Assembly: GCF_002760665.1 (NCBI RefSeq)
Contig: NZ_PDOB01000013.1
Location: 1-64,000, forward strand
Length of the DNA: 64,000 bases
From: Massilia psychrophila
GTDB taxonomy: Bacteria > Pseudomonadota > Gammaproteobacteria > Burkholderiales > Burkholderiaceae_D
Reading direction: 5' to 3'
Positions 25,924 through 36,078 of this stretch are shown here, piece after piece. Within the stretch, counting starts at the first letter, position 1. Every line of letters begins with the position of its first letter. The position numbers and the translations under genes are program-made. Below the pieces are notes generated by a model, which worked only from the letters and a program-made list of their open reading frames with translations, was not told where the DNA came from and did no database searches.

Positions 25924-27198
25924 ATGCAACTGCTCGCCGTCGGCCTCAACCACACCACTGCTCCCGTCTCGCTGCGCGAGCAACTGGCGCTTGCGCCTGA
26001 CCAGCTTGGCCAGGCGGTGCGGGCCGCGCGCGGCTGGTTTGCGCGCTTCGATCAGCGCGGCGGCGACGAGGCGGCAATCCTGTCGACCTGCAACCGCACC
26101 GAGATGTACGCCGCCAGCCGCGCGCCCAACGGCCTTGACGCCAGTGCCCACTTCCTCGCCGATTACCACAAGCTCGACGTTGCGCAACTGCGTCCGCATC
26201 TGTACATGCTGCCGCAGGACCACGCTGTACGCCACGCCTTCCGCGTCGCCTCCGGACTTGACTCGATGGTACTGGGCGAGCCGCAGATCCTCGGCCAGAT
26301 GAAAGACGCGGTGCGCATGGCCGACGAGGCGGGCGGCCTGGGCACCTACCTGCACCAGATGTTCCAGCGCAGTTTTTCGGTCGCCAAGGAAGTGCGCAGC
26401 ACCACCGCGATCGGTGCCCACAGCGTGTCGATGGCGGCCGCCGCGGTGCGCCTGTCGCAGCGCATTTTCGACAAGGTCGCCGACCAGAACGTGCTGTTCA
26501 TCGGCGCCGGCGAAATGATCGACCTGTGTGCCACCCACTTTGCGGCGCACCACCCGAAGTCGATCACGATTGCCAACCGCACCATGGAGCGCGGCGAAGC
26601 GCTGGCTGCGCGGTTTAACGGCCGTGCAATGATGCTGTCGGCGCTGCCCGAGCAGCTGGGGCAGTTCGACATCGTCATCTCGTGCACCGCGTCGTCGCTG
26701 CCACTGCTCGGGCTCGGGCTGGTCGAGCGGGCCATCAAGGCGCGCCGCCACAAGCCGATGTTCATGGTCGACCTGGCGGTGCCGCGCGATATCGAACCCG
26801 AAGTCGGCCGCCTCGACGACGTCTTCCTGTACACCGTCGACGACCTCGGCGAATTGGTGCAGACCGGGATGGAGCATCGCCAGGCTGCGGTGGCGCAGGC
26901 CGAAGCGATCATCGAAACGCGGGTGCTGTCGTTCATGCACTGGATGGGCGACCGCGCGGTGGTGCCGGTGATCCAGGATCTGCACGAGTCGAGCGAGGCG
27001 ATGCGGTTGTTCGAACTCGAACGCGCCCGCAAGATGCTGGCGCGCGGCGACGACGCCGATGCCGTGCTCGACGCGCTCTCGAAAGGCCTGACCGCCAAGT
27101 TTTTGCACGGTCCACAGCAGGCGCTGCACCGCTCCGAGGGCGACGAGCGGGCCCGCCTGGCGGTGCTGCTGCCGCAGTTGTTCCGCGGCCGCCGTTAG
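25924..27198 (+). CDS. hemA: glutamyl-tRNA reductase
   Basis: A 424-residue NADPH enzyme that converts glutamyl-tRNA(Glu) to glutamate-1-semialdehyde, the first step of the C5 haem pathway. The catalytic Cys56 is in STCNRTEMY, the substrate-recognition block [11 protein letters not shown] follows, and the NADPH domain has [12 protein letters not shown]. The C-terminal dimerisation helices are present. The start at 25924 ([14 protein letters not shown]) fits the family; a start at 25894 would lie inside the TATAAT box. No Shine-Dalgarno is visible, so initiation may use a very short leader. It leads hemA-prfA-dsbB-prmC. Confidence 0.95.
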   Translation: MQLLAVGLNHTTAPVSLREQLALAPDQLGQAVRAARGWFARFDQRGGDEAAILSTCNRTEMYAASRAPNGLDASAHFLADYHKLDVAQLRPHLYMLPQDHAVRHAFRVASGLDSMVLGEPQILGQMKDAVRMADEAGGLGTYLHQMFQRSFSVAKEVRSTTAIGAHSVSMAAAAVRLSQRIFDKVADQNVLFIGAGEMIDLCATHFAAHHPKSITIANRTMERGEALAARFNGRAMMLSALPEQLGQFDIVISCTASSLPLLGLGLVERAIKARRHKPMFMVDLAVPRDIEPEVGRLDDVFLYTVDDLGELVQTGMEHRQAAVAQAEAIIETRVLSFMHWMGDRAVVPVIQDLHESSEAMRLFELERARKMLARGDDADAVLDALSKGLTAKFLHGPQQALHRSEGDERARLAVLLPQLFRGRR

Positions 27199-27272
27199 CG
27201 CCACGCTTTTACTCTTCTGCTGGACCAGGCCGCGGCCAGGCGAGCCGTTCTCCCACCTACAAAAAGCCCCCT

Positions 27273-28349
27273 ATGAAACCATCGATGCTGGCCAAGCTGG
27301 ACCAACTGGCCAACCGCCTTGTCGAACTCGACGAACTGTTGATGCACGAAGGCGCGACGTCGAACATGGACAGCTACCGCAAGATGACGCGCGAGCACGC
27401 CGAGATCGGCCCATTGGTCGCGCTGTACCAGCAGTTCCAGCGTGCCGGCGCCAATCTCACCGAAGCGCAAGACATGCTGTCGGACCCGGACATGAAGGAC
27501 TTCGCGCAAGAGGAAATCGAAGGCGCCAAAGGGCGCCAGGCGCAGTTGGAGATCGACCTGCAGAAGATGCTGCTGCCGAAAGACGCCAACGACGAGCGCA
27601 ACATCTTCCTCGAGATTCGCGCCGGCACCGGCGGCGACGAGTCGGCGCTGTTCGCCGGCGACCTGCTGCGCATGTACAGCCGCTTCGCCGAGCGCAACCG
27701 CTGGCAGGTCGAGATGGTGTCGGAGTCGGCCTCGGACCTGGGCGGCTACCGCGAGGTGATCGTCCGGCTGGTCGGCACCAATGCTTATTCGAAACTCAAG
27801 TTCGAGTCGGGCGGACACCGCGTGCAGCGGGTGCCGGCCACCGAAACCCAGGGCCGCATCCACACCTCGGCCTGCACGGTGGCGGTGATGCCGGAAGCCG
27901 ATGAAGTCGAAGACGTCAACATCAACCCGGCCGACCTGCGCATCGACACCTACCGCGCCTCCGGCGCCGGCGGCCAGCACATCAACAAGACCGATTCGGC
28001 GGTGCGCATCACCCACCTGCCGAGCGGGATCGTCGTCGAGTGCCAGGACGACCGTAGCCAGCACAAGAACAAGGCCTCGGCGTTAAAAGTGCTGGCCGCG
28101 CGGATCAAAGACGTGCAGTTGCGCGAGCAGCAGTCGAAGGAAGCGGCCACCCGCAAGAGCCTGATCGGTTCGGGCGACCGCAGCGAGCGCATTCGCACCT
28201 ACAATTTTCCGCAGGGGCGCATGACCGACCACCGCATCAACCTGACGCTGTATAAACTCGATTTCATCATGGACGGCGACTTGACCGAGCTGACCAACGC
28301 GCTGGCCGCCGAGCACCAGGCCGAATTGCTGGCCGCGCTGGGCGACTAA
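27273..28349 (+). CDS. prfA: peptide chain release factor 1
   Basis: A 358-residue class I release factor that reads UAA and UAG. The PAT stop-recognition motif is in [15 protein letters not shown] (about 186) and the GGQ peptidyl-hydrolysis motif in [16 protein letters not shown] (about 232). Length is typical. The Gln of GGQ is the substrate of the PrmC methylase encoded two genes downstream. The start at 27273 ([12 protein letters not shown]) is preferred to the ATG four codons later. Confidence 0.96.
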   Translation: MKPSMLAKLDQLANRLVELDELLMHEGATSNMDSYRKMTREHAEIGPLVALYQQFQRAGANLTEAQDMLSDPDMKDFAQEEIEGAKGRQAQLEIDLQKMLLPKDANDERNIFLEIRAGTGGDESALFAGDLLRMYSRFAERNRWQVEMVSESASDLGGYREVIVRLVGTNAYSKLKFESGGHRVQRVPATETQGRIHTSACTVAVMPEADEVEDVNINPADLRIDTYRASGAGGQHINKTDSAVRITHLPSGIVVECQDDRSQHKNKASALKVLAARIKDVQLREQQSKEAATRKSLIGSGDRSERIRTYNFPQGRMTDHRINLTLYKLDFIMDGDLTELTNALAAEHQAELLAALGD

Positions 28350-28439
28350 AAAAAGCAGCGGCGAGGTCTTGCGCGCGCCTGTGCGAAAATCAGCCTTGCC
28401 GTCAAACCCGCAAAACTGCCAACCTGCACACCGGACCTT

Positions 28440-28910
28440 ATGATCACTTCCCGTAGCCTCCTGCTTGCCATCGCCTCCGTGTGCCTCGCACTGATCGGCG
28501 CCGCGTTGTACCTGCAGCACGTGAAAAACCTGCTGCCCTGCCCGCTGTGCGTGATCCAGCGCTACCTGTTCCTGGCCGTTGCCGTGTGCTGCGCGATCGG
28601 CGCTTACGGCGGCAAGCCGCGCATCGGCGCCGGACTTGGCCTGCTCGGCGCGCTGGCCGGCGTGGGCGTGGTCGGCAAGCACCTGTGGGTGCTAAGCCAT
28701 CCTGGCCTGTCGTGCGGCATCGACCCGATGGAAACAATGCTCAACAAGATCCCGAGCGCCACCGCGCTACCCTGGCTGTTCCGCGCCGACGGCCTGTGCG
28801 AAGATGCCCGCGACACCTTGCTCGGGCTGTCGATTCCGCAGTGGTCGGGGCTGTGGTTCGTGCTGCTCACCGGCGCGCTGGCTTATCTGTTAATGCGCCG
28901 GCGGGCATGA
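28440..28910 (+). CDS. dsbB: disulphide bond formation protein B
   Basis: A 156-residue inner-membrane protein with four membrane helices. The first periplasmic redox pair is CPLC at about 34-37 and the second pair is Cys in GLSCGIDP and Cys in DGLCEDA. It reoxidises DsbA and passes electrons to quinone. Its stop overlaps the prmC start (ATGA), so it is translationally coupled inside the prfA-prmC unit, an arrangement that separates prfA from prmC. Confidence 0.93.
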   Translation: MITSRSLLLAIASVCLALIGAALYLQHVKNLLPCPLCVIQRYLFLAVAVCCAIGAYGGKPRIGAGLGLLGALAGVGVVGKHLWVLSHPGLSCGIDPMETMLNKIPSATALPWLFRADGLCEDARDTLLGLSIPQWSGLWFVLLTGALAYLLMRRRA

Positions 28911-29749
28911 GCATCGCTTCCGCGATGAGCATCCCTGTCGGCGTGACCATCGCAGCGGTGCAGGCGGCGATGCTGCTCGATCCGCTCGAAAACCGCATCC
29001 TGCTGTGCCACGCGTTGGGCTTGAACCGGGTCGGTTTGATCACCCAGTCGGACCGCGTCCTCAACGCCGCCGAGACAGGTGCCTTGACTACCCTGGTGGC
29101 GCGTCGCATGGCGGGCGAACCGATCGCCTACATCGTCGGCAGACGCGAATTTTTCGGCCTCGATTTTTGCGTCACCGACGCCGTCCTGATCCCGCGGCCG
29201 GACACCGAACTGCTGGTCGAACTGGCACTCGAGCGGCTGCTGCCAGGCGCCTCGGTGCTCGACATGGGCACCGGCAGCGGCGCCATCGCGGTTGCCATCG
29301 CCCACACCCGCCCGGATGCGCGCGTGAGCGCATTGGATGCCAGTGTCGATGCCCTGGCCGTCGCGCGCGCCAATGCCGCGGCCAATGGCGCCACGGTGCG
29401 CCTGCTGCACAGCGACTGGTTCTCGGCCTTGGGCAGCGAAAGCTTCGACCTGATCGTCGCCAATCCACCGTATATCGCGAGCGGCGACCGCCATTTGTCG
29501 GAAGGCGATCTGCGCTTCGAACCGATCTGCGCGCTGACCGATCACGCCGACGGCCTGGCCGCGCTGCGCGCCATTGTCGCCGGCGCCGCAAGCCACCTTG
29601 CGCCCGGCGCCTGGCTGCTGCTCGAGCACGGCTACGACCAGGCCGCCCGGGTGCGTCAACTGCTCAGCAAGCACGGTTACGCCGGCGTGCAAAGCTGGCG
29701 CGACCTGTCCGGCATCGAACGCGTATCCGGCGGCCAATTTCAGGTATGA
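28907..29749 (+). CDS. prmC: release factor glutamine methyltransferase
   Basis: A 280-residue SAM-dependent enzyme that methylates the GGQ glutamine of RF1 and RF2. The N-terminal helical domain is followed by RREFFGLDF and the IPRPDTELLVE block, the SAM site VLDMGTGSGAIAVA (about 123) and the catalytic NPPYI motif. The start at 28907 overlaps the dsbB stop. All hallmark motifs are intact. It belongs with prfA in function, and dsbB lies between them. Confidence 0.94.
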   Translation: MSIASAMSIPVGVTIAAVQAAMLLDPLENRILLCHALGLNRVGLITQSDRVLNAAETGALTTLVARRMAGEPIAYIVGRREFFGLDFCVTDAVLIPRPDTELLVELALERLLPGASVLDMGTGSGAIAVAIAHTRPDARVSALDASVDALAVARANAAANGATVRLLHSDWFSALGSESFDLIVANPPYIASGDRHLSEGDLRFEPICALTDHADGLAALRAIVAGAASHLAPGAWLLLEHGYDQAARVRQLLSKHGYAGVQSWRDLSGIERVSGGQFQV

Positions 29750-29844
29750 CTGGTGTGACTCGGCATACCTCGACCCGACGCACGCCGGATTTCGCGCCCA
29801 CGGGCGAAGTTGGCGTATTTCGGTTAATCTCTGCACAAATTACC

Positions 29845-29904
29845 AATTGGGTTGCCAATTGAGTTGTCAATTTAGTTATCAACTAAGTTATCAATTAAGT
29901 TATT
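29845..29904. repeat. degenerate 12-bp tandem repeat upstream of gshA
   Basis: Five tandem 12-bp units with consensus AATTNAGTTATC occupy 29845-29904, followed by a partial sixth unit (AATAAA). The array ends 29 bp before the gshA start and 18 bp before its Shine-Dalgarno. It is AT-rich in an otherwise GC-rich region and probably overlaps the gshA promoter. Confidence 0.85.
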
Positions 29905-29933
29905 AATAAAAGCAGTACAAGAAAGGATCACCC

Positions 29934-31526
29934 GTGTCGAACCAACTGACCCGCCGCCTCGCCCTGCTGGACGACGATGCGCACCGCGCCCTGCTCGGCC
30001 AGGGCTTGCGCGGCATCGAACGAGAAACGCTGCGGGTCGACCGCGACGGTCTGCTGGCGCGCACAGCGCATCCGGCGCAACTCGGTGCCGCCCTGACGCA
30101 CCCGCAGATCACCACCGACTATGCCGAAGCGCTGGTCGAGTTCATCACGCCGGCCGAGCACGACATCAGCGTCACGCTGCACAAGCTCGACGCGATCCAC
30201 CGCTACGTTTACACCAAGCTGGGCGACGAAATGCTGTGGAGCGGGTCGATGCCGTGCGAGCTGCCGGACGAAGCGGACATCGAAATCGCCAACTACGGCA
30301 CCTCGAACATCGGCATGCTCAAGCACGTGTACCGGCGCGGCCTGGCACTGCGCTACGGCAAGGGCATGCAATGCATCGCCGGCATCCACTACAACTATTC
30401 GCTGTCCGAAAAACTGTGGCAGGTGCTGTCAAGCAGCGAAGGCGTCGCCCACGAACGCCGCATGCCGCTGCGCGACTTCCAGTCCGAGAGCTACATCGCG
30501 CTGATCCGCAATTTCCGCCGCTACAGCTGGCTGCTGATGTACCTGTTCGGCGCCTCGCCGGCGCTGTCGACAAGCTTCCTGCGCGGGCGCGCGCACGCGC
30601 TCGAAACGCTCTCTGACGACACCTTGTTCCTGCCGTATGCGACCAGCCTGCGCATGAGCGACTTTGGTTACCAGAACGACGCGCAGTCCGGCCTGACGCC
30701 GCACGAGAATAGTTTGGAGAGCTACGTCAACACGTTGATGGATGCGGTCAACCGGCCGTACCCGCCCTACCAGGCGCTCGGCACCAAGAAAGACGGCGAG
30801 TGGATCCAGCTGTCGACCAACGTGCTGCAGATCGAGAACGAATACTATTCGACCATCCGGCCCAAGCGCGTGATCCGCACCGGCGAGCGGCCGATCCAGG
30901 CGCTGTGCAAGCGCGGCGTGCAATACATCGAAGTGCGCTGCCTCGACGTCGATCCGTTCGAGCCGGTCGGCATCAGCCTCGAAACCGGCCGCTTCCTCGA
31001 CGCCTTTTTGCTGTTCTGCGCGCTCGACGACAGCCCGCTGATCGCGCCGCCTGACAGCGCCGTCCACGCGCGCAATTTCGCCCGCACCGTCAAGGAGGGC
31101 CGGCGTCCGGGCCTCAGGCTCGAGCGCGCCGGCGAGGAAATCGAACTGCAGGCGTGGGCGAGCGAATTAATCGGCAGAATCCGCCCGGTCGCCGCGCTGC
31201 TCGACGACCAGCACAACGACGACGGCGTGCACGCGGCCTCGCTGGCGGCGCAGCAGGCGAAGATCGACAATCCGGCGCTGACGCCATCGGCGCGCGTGTT
31301 GGACGAAGTGCGCGCGATCGGTTCGTCGGCCGCTTTCGGCTTGCGCCAGAGCGCGCTGCACGCGGCGTACTTTCGCGACAGCGCGCTGATGCCGGCCGAG
31401 GAAGCGATGTTCGACGAACTGGCGGCCACGTCAAGAACGGAACAGGCCGCGATCGAAGCGGCGCCGGGACCGGACTTTGACGATTTCGTCGCTGCCTACA
31501 ATGGTAGTACACTGTGCTGTGACTGA
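29934..31526 (+). CDS. gshA: glutamate-cysteine ligase (E. coli GshA type)
   Basis: A 530-residue ATP-dependent enzyme that makes gamma-glutamylcysteine, the first step of glutathione synthesis. The N-terminal [28 protein letters not shown] and [11 protein letters not shown] blocks match the E. coli-type family, and the [13 protein letters not shown] segment is conserved. It starts with GTG at 29934, with GAAAGGA seven bases upstream. It is the only glutathione gene here; gshB is not adjacent. It is followed on the same strand by a deacetylase-like gene and elaA. Confidence 0.92.
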   Translation: MSNQLTRRLALLDDDAHRALLGQGLRGIERETLRVDRDGLLARTAHPAQLGAALTHPQITTDYAEALVEFITPAEHDISVTLHKLDAIHRYVYTKLGDEMLWSGSMPCELPDEADIEIANYGTSNIGMLKHVYRRGLALRYGKGMQCIAGIHYNYSLSEKLWQVLSSSEGVAHERRMPLRDFQSESYIALIRNFRRYSWLLMYLFGASPALSTSFLRGRAHALETLSDDTLFLPYATSLRMSDFGYQNDAQSGLTPHENSLESYVNTLMDAVNRPYPPYQALGTKKDGEWIQLSTNVLQIENEYYSTIRPKRVIRTGERPIQALCKRGVQYIEVRCLDVDPFEPVGISLETGRFLDAFLLFCALDDSPLIAPPDSAVHARNFARTVKEGRRPGLRLERAGEEIELQAWASELIGRIRPVAALLDDQHNDDGVHAASLAAQQAKIDNPALTPSARVLDEVRAIGSSAAFGLRQSALHAAYFRDSALMPAEEAMFDELAATSRTEQAAIEAAPGPDFDDFVAAYNGSTLCCD

Positions 31527-31579
31527 TGCGCAAGCGGGCTTGATTGACGGGCTTGACTACCTACACCGGCGGAGACCCT

Positions 31580-32623
<1,044 letters not shown>

Positions 32624-32648
32624 ATAAACAAGTGATTCAGGACTTGCA

Positions 32649-33119
32649 ATGACAGAATGGCAGTGGCGCAGTTTCGCCGAACTTTCCGGCCACGAGCTGT
32701 ACGACCTGCTGGCCCTGCGCCAGCAAGTGTTCGTGCTCGAGCAGCAGTGCCTTTACAACGATTTCGACGGGCTCGACGCCGCCGCCCATCACCTGCTCGG
32801 CTGGCGCACCATCGACGGCCGGCGCCATCTGGCGGCCTGTCTGCGCTGTCTCGCGCCAGGCGCCAAATACACCGAAATGTCACTCGGGCGCGTGCTGACG
32901 ACGAAAGCGGCGCGCGGGGCCGGCATCGGCCGCGAGCTGCTCGCGCAAGGCATCGAACACGCCGAACGCCAGCATCCCGGCCACGCCATCAAGATCGGCG
33001 CCCAGCGATACCTGGAAGCTTTCTATGCAAGCTTCGGTTTTGTCACCATCAGCGCGCCGTACGAAGAAGACGGCATCATGCACGTCGACATGCTGCGCCA
33101 GGCCATCGTCAAAAGCTGA
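32649..33119 (+). CDS. elaA: GNAT family N-acetyltransferase, ElaA type
   Basis: A 156-residue acyltransferase. It begins with WRSFAELSGHELYDLLALRQQVFVLEQQC, the conserved start of ElaA proteins, and the acetyl-CoA loop is in RGAGIGRELL. Its substrate is not established. It follows the deacetylase by 25 bp on the same strand. Its 3' end overlaps by 11 bases the 3' end of the convergent kinase gene. Confidence 0.88.
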   Translation: MTEWQWRSFAELSGHELYDLLALRQQVFVLEQQCLYNDFDGLDAAAHHLLGWRTIDGRRHLAACLRCLAPGAKYTEMSLGRVLTTKAARGAGIGRELLAQGIEHAERQHPGHAIKIGAQRYLEAFYASFGFVTISAPYEEDGIMHVDMLRQAIVKS

Positions 33120-34329
33120 TGATGAAGCGCGCGCCGGCGCCAACCGACCTGGCGTAGCGCACGGTGCCGCCGTTGCCGTGAACCAGCTGGCGCACCATCG
33201 CCAGGCCGATGCCGCCGCCCTGTTTTTTGGTGGTGAAGAACGGCGTGAAAATATGCGCCGCCAGCGTATCGGGCACGCCCGCGCCGTTGTCAAGCACCTC
33301 GATGCGCAGCCGTCCGCCGCGGGCCAGGCGTGCCGTCACCTGCGCCTCGGGAGCTGCCCCCGACGCCGCTTCCAGCGCATTTTTCAGCAGGTTGATCAGC
33401 GCCTGTTCGAGCTGGCCGGCATCGACCATCAGCTCCAGCGATTGCGGTTCGACCGTGAAGCAGGTGCGTCCGCCGCGCGCGCGCCAGGCCGGGTCGACCA
33501 GCGCCGCGATCCGCTCGAACAAGCTGGCAAGACGGACCCGCTCGGGGCGCGCTTCGGGCAGGTTCGACAGGCTGCGGTAACTGCCGACGAAAGCGACCAG
33601 GCTGTCGGCGCGCCGGCTGATGGCGCCCTGCGCGGTGACCAGGTCGGCGCTGACGTCGGCCGGCAGTGCGCTGCCGAACTCCTCGAGCAGCGCACAGGCG
33701 GTGCGCGACAGCGACGCCACGGGCGTCAACGAATTCATGATTTCATGGGTCAGCACATGGACCAGCTGGCGCCAGGCGTTGAGGGCTTCGGCTTCGAGCT
33801 CGCTCTCGACCGGCATCAATGCTGCCAACCGCTGCGCGCTGCCGTGCAAGGTGAGCGCCGATACCGACACCAGCGCGCGCTCGATGCCGCGTTCGGTGTC
33901 GAAGCCGATCATGCCGCGCTGGTCGACCGGCTGCGCCGCCAGCTGACGGTACAAAGCGGCCGGGTCGCTGGCGCGCCCTGGCGCCACCAACCGGCGCGCG
34001 TTGGCGTTGAGCGCCGACACTTCGCCCGCCGGGCCGACGCGAAACAGCGCGATCGGCGCGTGTTCCATCCGCGCCTCTGACACCAGCGCATTATCGACCA
34101 GGTTTTGGCGGTCGATCGGCACCGGGTCGCGCAGTTCCGCGCGCACGGCGCTGCGCGAACCCAAGCCATTCAAGCCGTGCCACAGCAAGCCGCCCAGCGG
34201 CAGCGCCGCCAGCGCGCACGCCACTATCAGGCGCGGCGACTGGTGAGCGGCGCCGGCGCCCGCGGCCAGCGCCAGCAGGCCCGCCAGCGCGGCCAGCACG
34301 GTAAGCTTGACGCGCCGGTCAGATACCAT
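33109..34329 (-). CDS. NtrY-like sensor histidine kinase
   Basis: A 406-residue kinase. Two membrane helices sit near the N-terminus (about 8-24 and 30-50), followed by a PAS-like region, the H-box His about 194 in HVLTHEIMNSLTPV, and the ATPase domain with N box (LLKNALEAA), G1 (DNGAGVP) and G2 (GGGIGLAMV). Its short periplasmic loop suggests it senses a signal in or near the membrane. It starts 11 bases inside the end of the sigma-54 activator gene, so both are co-transcribed and form a two-component pair. The start at 34329 gives a normal kinase; upstream codons are shadow of the regulator. Confidence 0.88.
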   Translation of the reverse strand: MVSDRRVKLTVLAALAGLLALAAGAGAAHQSPRLIVACALAALPLGGLLWHGLNGLGSRSAVRAELRDPVPIDRQNLVDNALVSEARMEHAPIALFRVGPAGEVSALNANARRLVAPGRASDPAALYRQLAAQPVDQRGMIGFDTERGIERALVSVSALTLHGSAQRLAALMPVESELEAEALNAWRQLVHVLTHEIMNSLTPVASLSRTACALLEEFGSALPADVSADLVTAQGAISRRADSLVAFVGSYRSLSNLPEARPERVRLASLFERIAALVDPAWRARGGRTCFTVEPQSLELMVDAGQLEQALINLLKNALEAASGAAPEAQVTARLARGGRLRIEVLDNGAGVPDTLAAHIFTPFFTTKKQGGGIGLAMVRQLVHGNGGTVRYARSVGAGARFIISF

Positions 34330-35677
34330 GCTTGCCAAGCTTGCGGTACAGCGCGGCGCGGCTGACGCCGAGCATTTTCGCCGCATGGCTGATGTTCCCC
34401 TTCGCCTGTTCGAGGGCCGCGGCGATGGTGTCGCGTTCGAGTACGCCGAGCTGGAAGAGCTCAAGCGCGGCCGGCTTTGGCGCCGGCGCGGCAAACACGG
34501 CGGCGCCGGTACGGTGGGAATCAGCCAGGCCGAAATCGGCGAAGCCGTATTGCAGCTCGCTGCCGAGGATGACGGCCCGCTCGCAGGCGTGGCGCAGCGC
34601 GCGCACGTTGCCGGGCCAGTCAAAGCGGTGCAATCGGTCGAGCGCGCCGTCGGCCAGCATGCGCGCCGGCCGCCCGTACTGGCGTTCGTACAGGGCCAGG
34701 TAGTGGCCGAGCAGCGCCGGGATATCATCGCGCCGTTCGCGCAGCGGCGGTACGCGGATGACGATGGTATTCAAGCGAAACAGCAGGTCGGGCCGGAACA
34801 CGGCCGGATCGAACAGGCGCGTTTCATCGAGATTGGTGGCACTGACGATGCGCACGTCAATGGCCTCGGCGCGGTCGGCGCCAAGCGGCGTCACTTCGCG
34901 CCGCTCCAGCACCGTCAGCAGCTTGGCCTGGCCGGCCAGCGCCATGTTGCCGATCTCGTCGAGGAACAGCGAGCCACCGCGCGCAGCCTGGAAGCGGCCG
35001 GCACGGTCGGCTTTGGCGTCCGTGAACGCGCCCCTGCGATGGCCGAACAATTCGCTCTCGAAGGTCGATTCAGGCAGCGCGCCCATGTCGATCGCGAGAA
35101 AGGTAGCGCCGGCGCGGCGCGACGCCGCGTGGATCGCGCGCGCCACCAGTTCCTTGCCGACGCCGTTTTCGCCCAGGATCATGACGTTCGCCTCGGTCGG
35201 GCCGACGCCGGCCACCATCGCCTTCACGTCGCGCATTGGCGCCGATTCACCCATCAGCGCGGTGTTCGCGCTGGATGGCGCCGCGCCGGCGCGGCGCGCC
35301 AGCGCGTTGGCCACGGCGGCGACCAGGCGGGCGTTGTCCCACGGTTTGGTGATGAAGTCGCTGGCGCCACGCTTGAGCGCTTCGACCGCGAGCGGCACAT
35401 CGGCGTAAGCGGTCAATGCAATCACCGCCGGCGGCCTGGCCTGGGCGCGCAACTGGTCCAGTAGCGCCAGCCCTTGTGCACCGTCGATGCGCCCGGGCGT
35501 AAAATTAAGGTCGAGCAGGACGACATCGGGCACCCCGGCCGCCAGCACGGCAGCCAGCCCGGCGGGGTCGTTCAGCGTCGCCACCTTGCCATGCAGGCGG
35601 CGCAACAGCAATTGGGCGGCGCAGGCGACGTCAGGGTCGTCGTCGAGGATCAGGATGCTGGCAGCGTTGTCGGCCAT
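34319..35677 (-). CDS. sigma-54-dependent response regulator (NtrC family activator)
   Basis: A 452-residue activator. The receiver domain has the phosphorylated Asp56 in VVLLDLNF and Lys in FITKPW. The central AAA+ domain has Walker A GENGVGKE, Walker B GSLFLDEIGN, and the sigma-54 contact loop as GAFTDA where the classical sequence is GAFTGA. A Fis-type HTH (SHAAKMLGVSRAALYRKLGKHGI) closes the protein. It is transcribed with its kinase, and it faces an exporter operon 400 bp away that has a sigma-54 promoter, so that operon is its likely target. Confidence 0.92.
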   Translation of the reverse strand: MADNAASILILDDDPDVACAAQLLLRRLHGKVATLNDPAGLAAVLAAGVPDVVLLDLNFTPGRIDGAQGLALLDQLRAQARPPAVIALTAYADVPLAVEALKRGASDFITKPWDNARLVAAVANALARRAGAAPSSANTALMGESAPMRDVKAMVAGVGPTEANVMILGENGVGKELVARAIHAASRRAGATFLAIDMGALPESTFESELFGHRRGAFTDAKADRAGRFQAARGGSLFLDEIGNMALAGQAKLLTVLERREVTPLGADRAEAIDVRIVSATNLDETRLFDPAVFRPDLLFRLNTIVIRVPPLRERRDDIPALLGHYLALYERQYGRPARMLADGALDRLHRFDWPGNVRALRHACERAVILGSELQYGFADFGLADSHRTGAAVFAAPAPKPAALELFQLGVLERDTIAAALEQAKGNISHAAKMLGVSRAALYRKLGKHGI

Positions 35678-35750
35678 TCGATACGAGAGGGTGAGGTGAA
35701 ATTACTTGCCATTCTAGCAGCAGGCATGACGTTACCATCAACCACTTTCG

Positions 35751-35896
35751 ACGTCGTCCTCGCCATTGGCGAAAACGCCTCCTCGCGCACGCGGGGACCC
35801 AATTTGCCCGATTAGTTGATCATCTTTTTAACGGACGAAGCCAGGCATTGTCGATATTGCCGAAAAATTGGGTCCCCGCATTCGCGAGGACGACGT
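35751..35896. repeat. dispersed inverted-repeat element, copy D (long type)
   Basis: A 146-bp element between the activator gene and the exporter operon. It has ends ACGTCGTCCTCGCC and GCGAGGACGACGT. The core GTTGATCATCTTTTTAACGG, then GACGAAGCCAGGCATTGTCG, is nearly identical to copy E at 59412, which is the same length. Confidence 0.88.
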
Positions 35897-35944
35897 GTCC
35901 GGCCGGGGACGACGGCTCTGGGGTTTGCGGGAGAGACGGAGAGC

Positions 35945-35962
35945 GTGTTCGTTTTCGAACAC
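35945..35962. promoter_or_regulatory. candidate upstream activator site (perfect palindrome)
   Basis: The palindrome GTGTTCG-TTTT-CGAACAC lies about 65-80 bp upstream of the sigma-54 -24 element, a usual position for an NtrC-type activator. It is a candidate binding site for the adjacent Fis-type HTH regulator. A second weaker inverted pair, TGCGGA and TCCGCA, brackets 35972-36007. Confidence 0.5.
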
Positions 35963-36025
35963 CTGCGATTGTGCGGATACGGACAGAACGTGCGAAAAGC
36001 GTCCGCAAACATGTGATGTCAAGCA

Positions 36026-36041
36026 TGGCACGGCGCTTGCA
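36026..36041 (+). promoter_or_regulatory. sigma-54 (-24/-12) promoter of the exporter operon
   Basis: TGGCACGGCGCTTGCA matches the sigma-54 consensus TGGCACNNNNNTTGCA exactly, with the correct GG-GC spacing. The expected start of transcription is about 12 bp downstream, which leaves roughly 25 bp of leader before the ATG at 36079. Confidence 0.88.
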
Positions 36042-36078
36042 ATGCCCTTCCTGACCTCACTTTTCACGGAACCCACGG

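Noticed and set aside
25813-27204. 463-codon minus-strand frame opposite hemA
   Set aside because: hemA is unmistakable on the other strand, and the antisense frame has no domain and a poor start.
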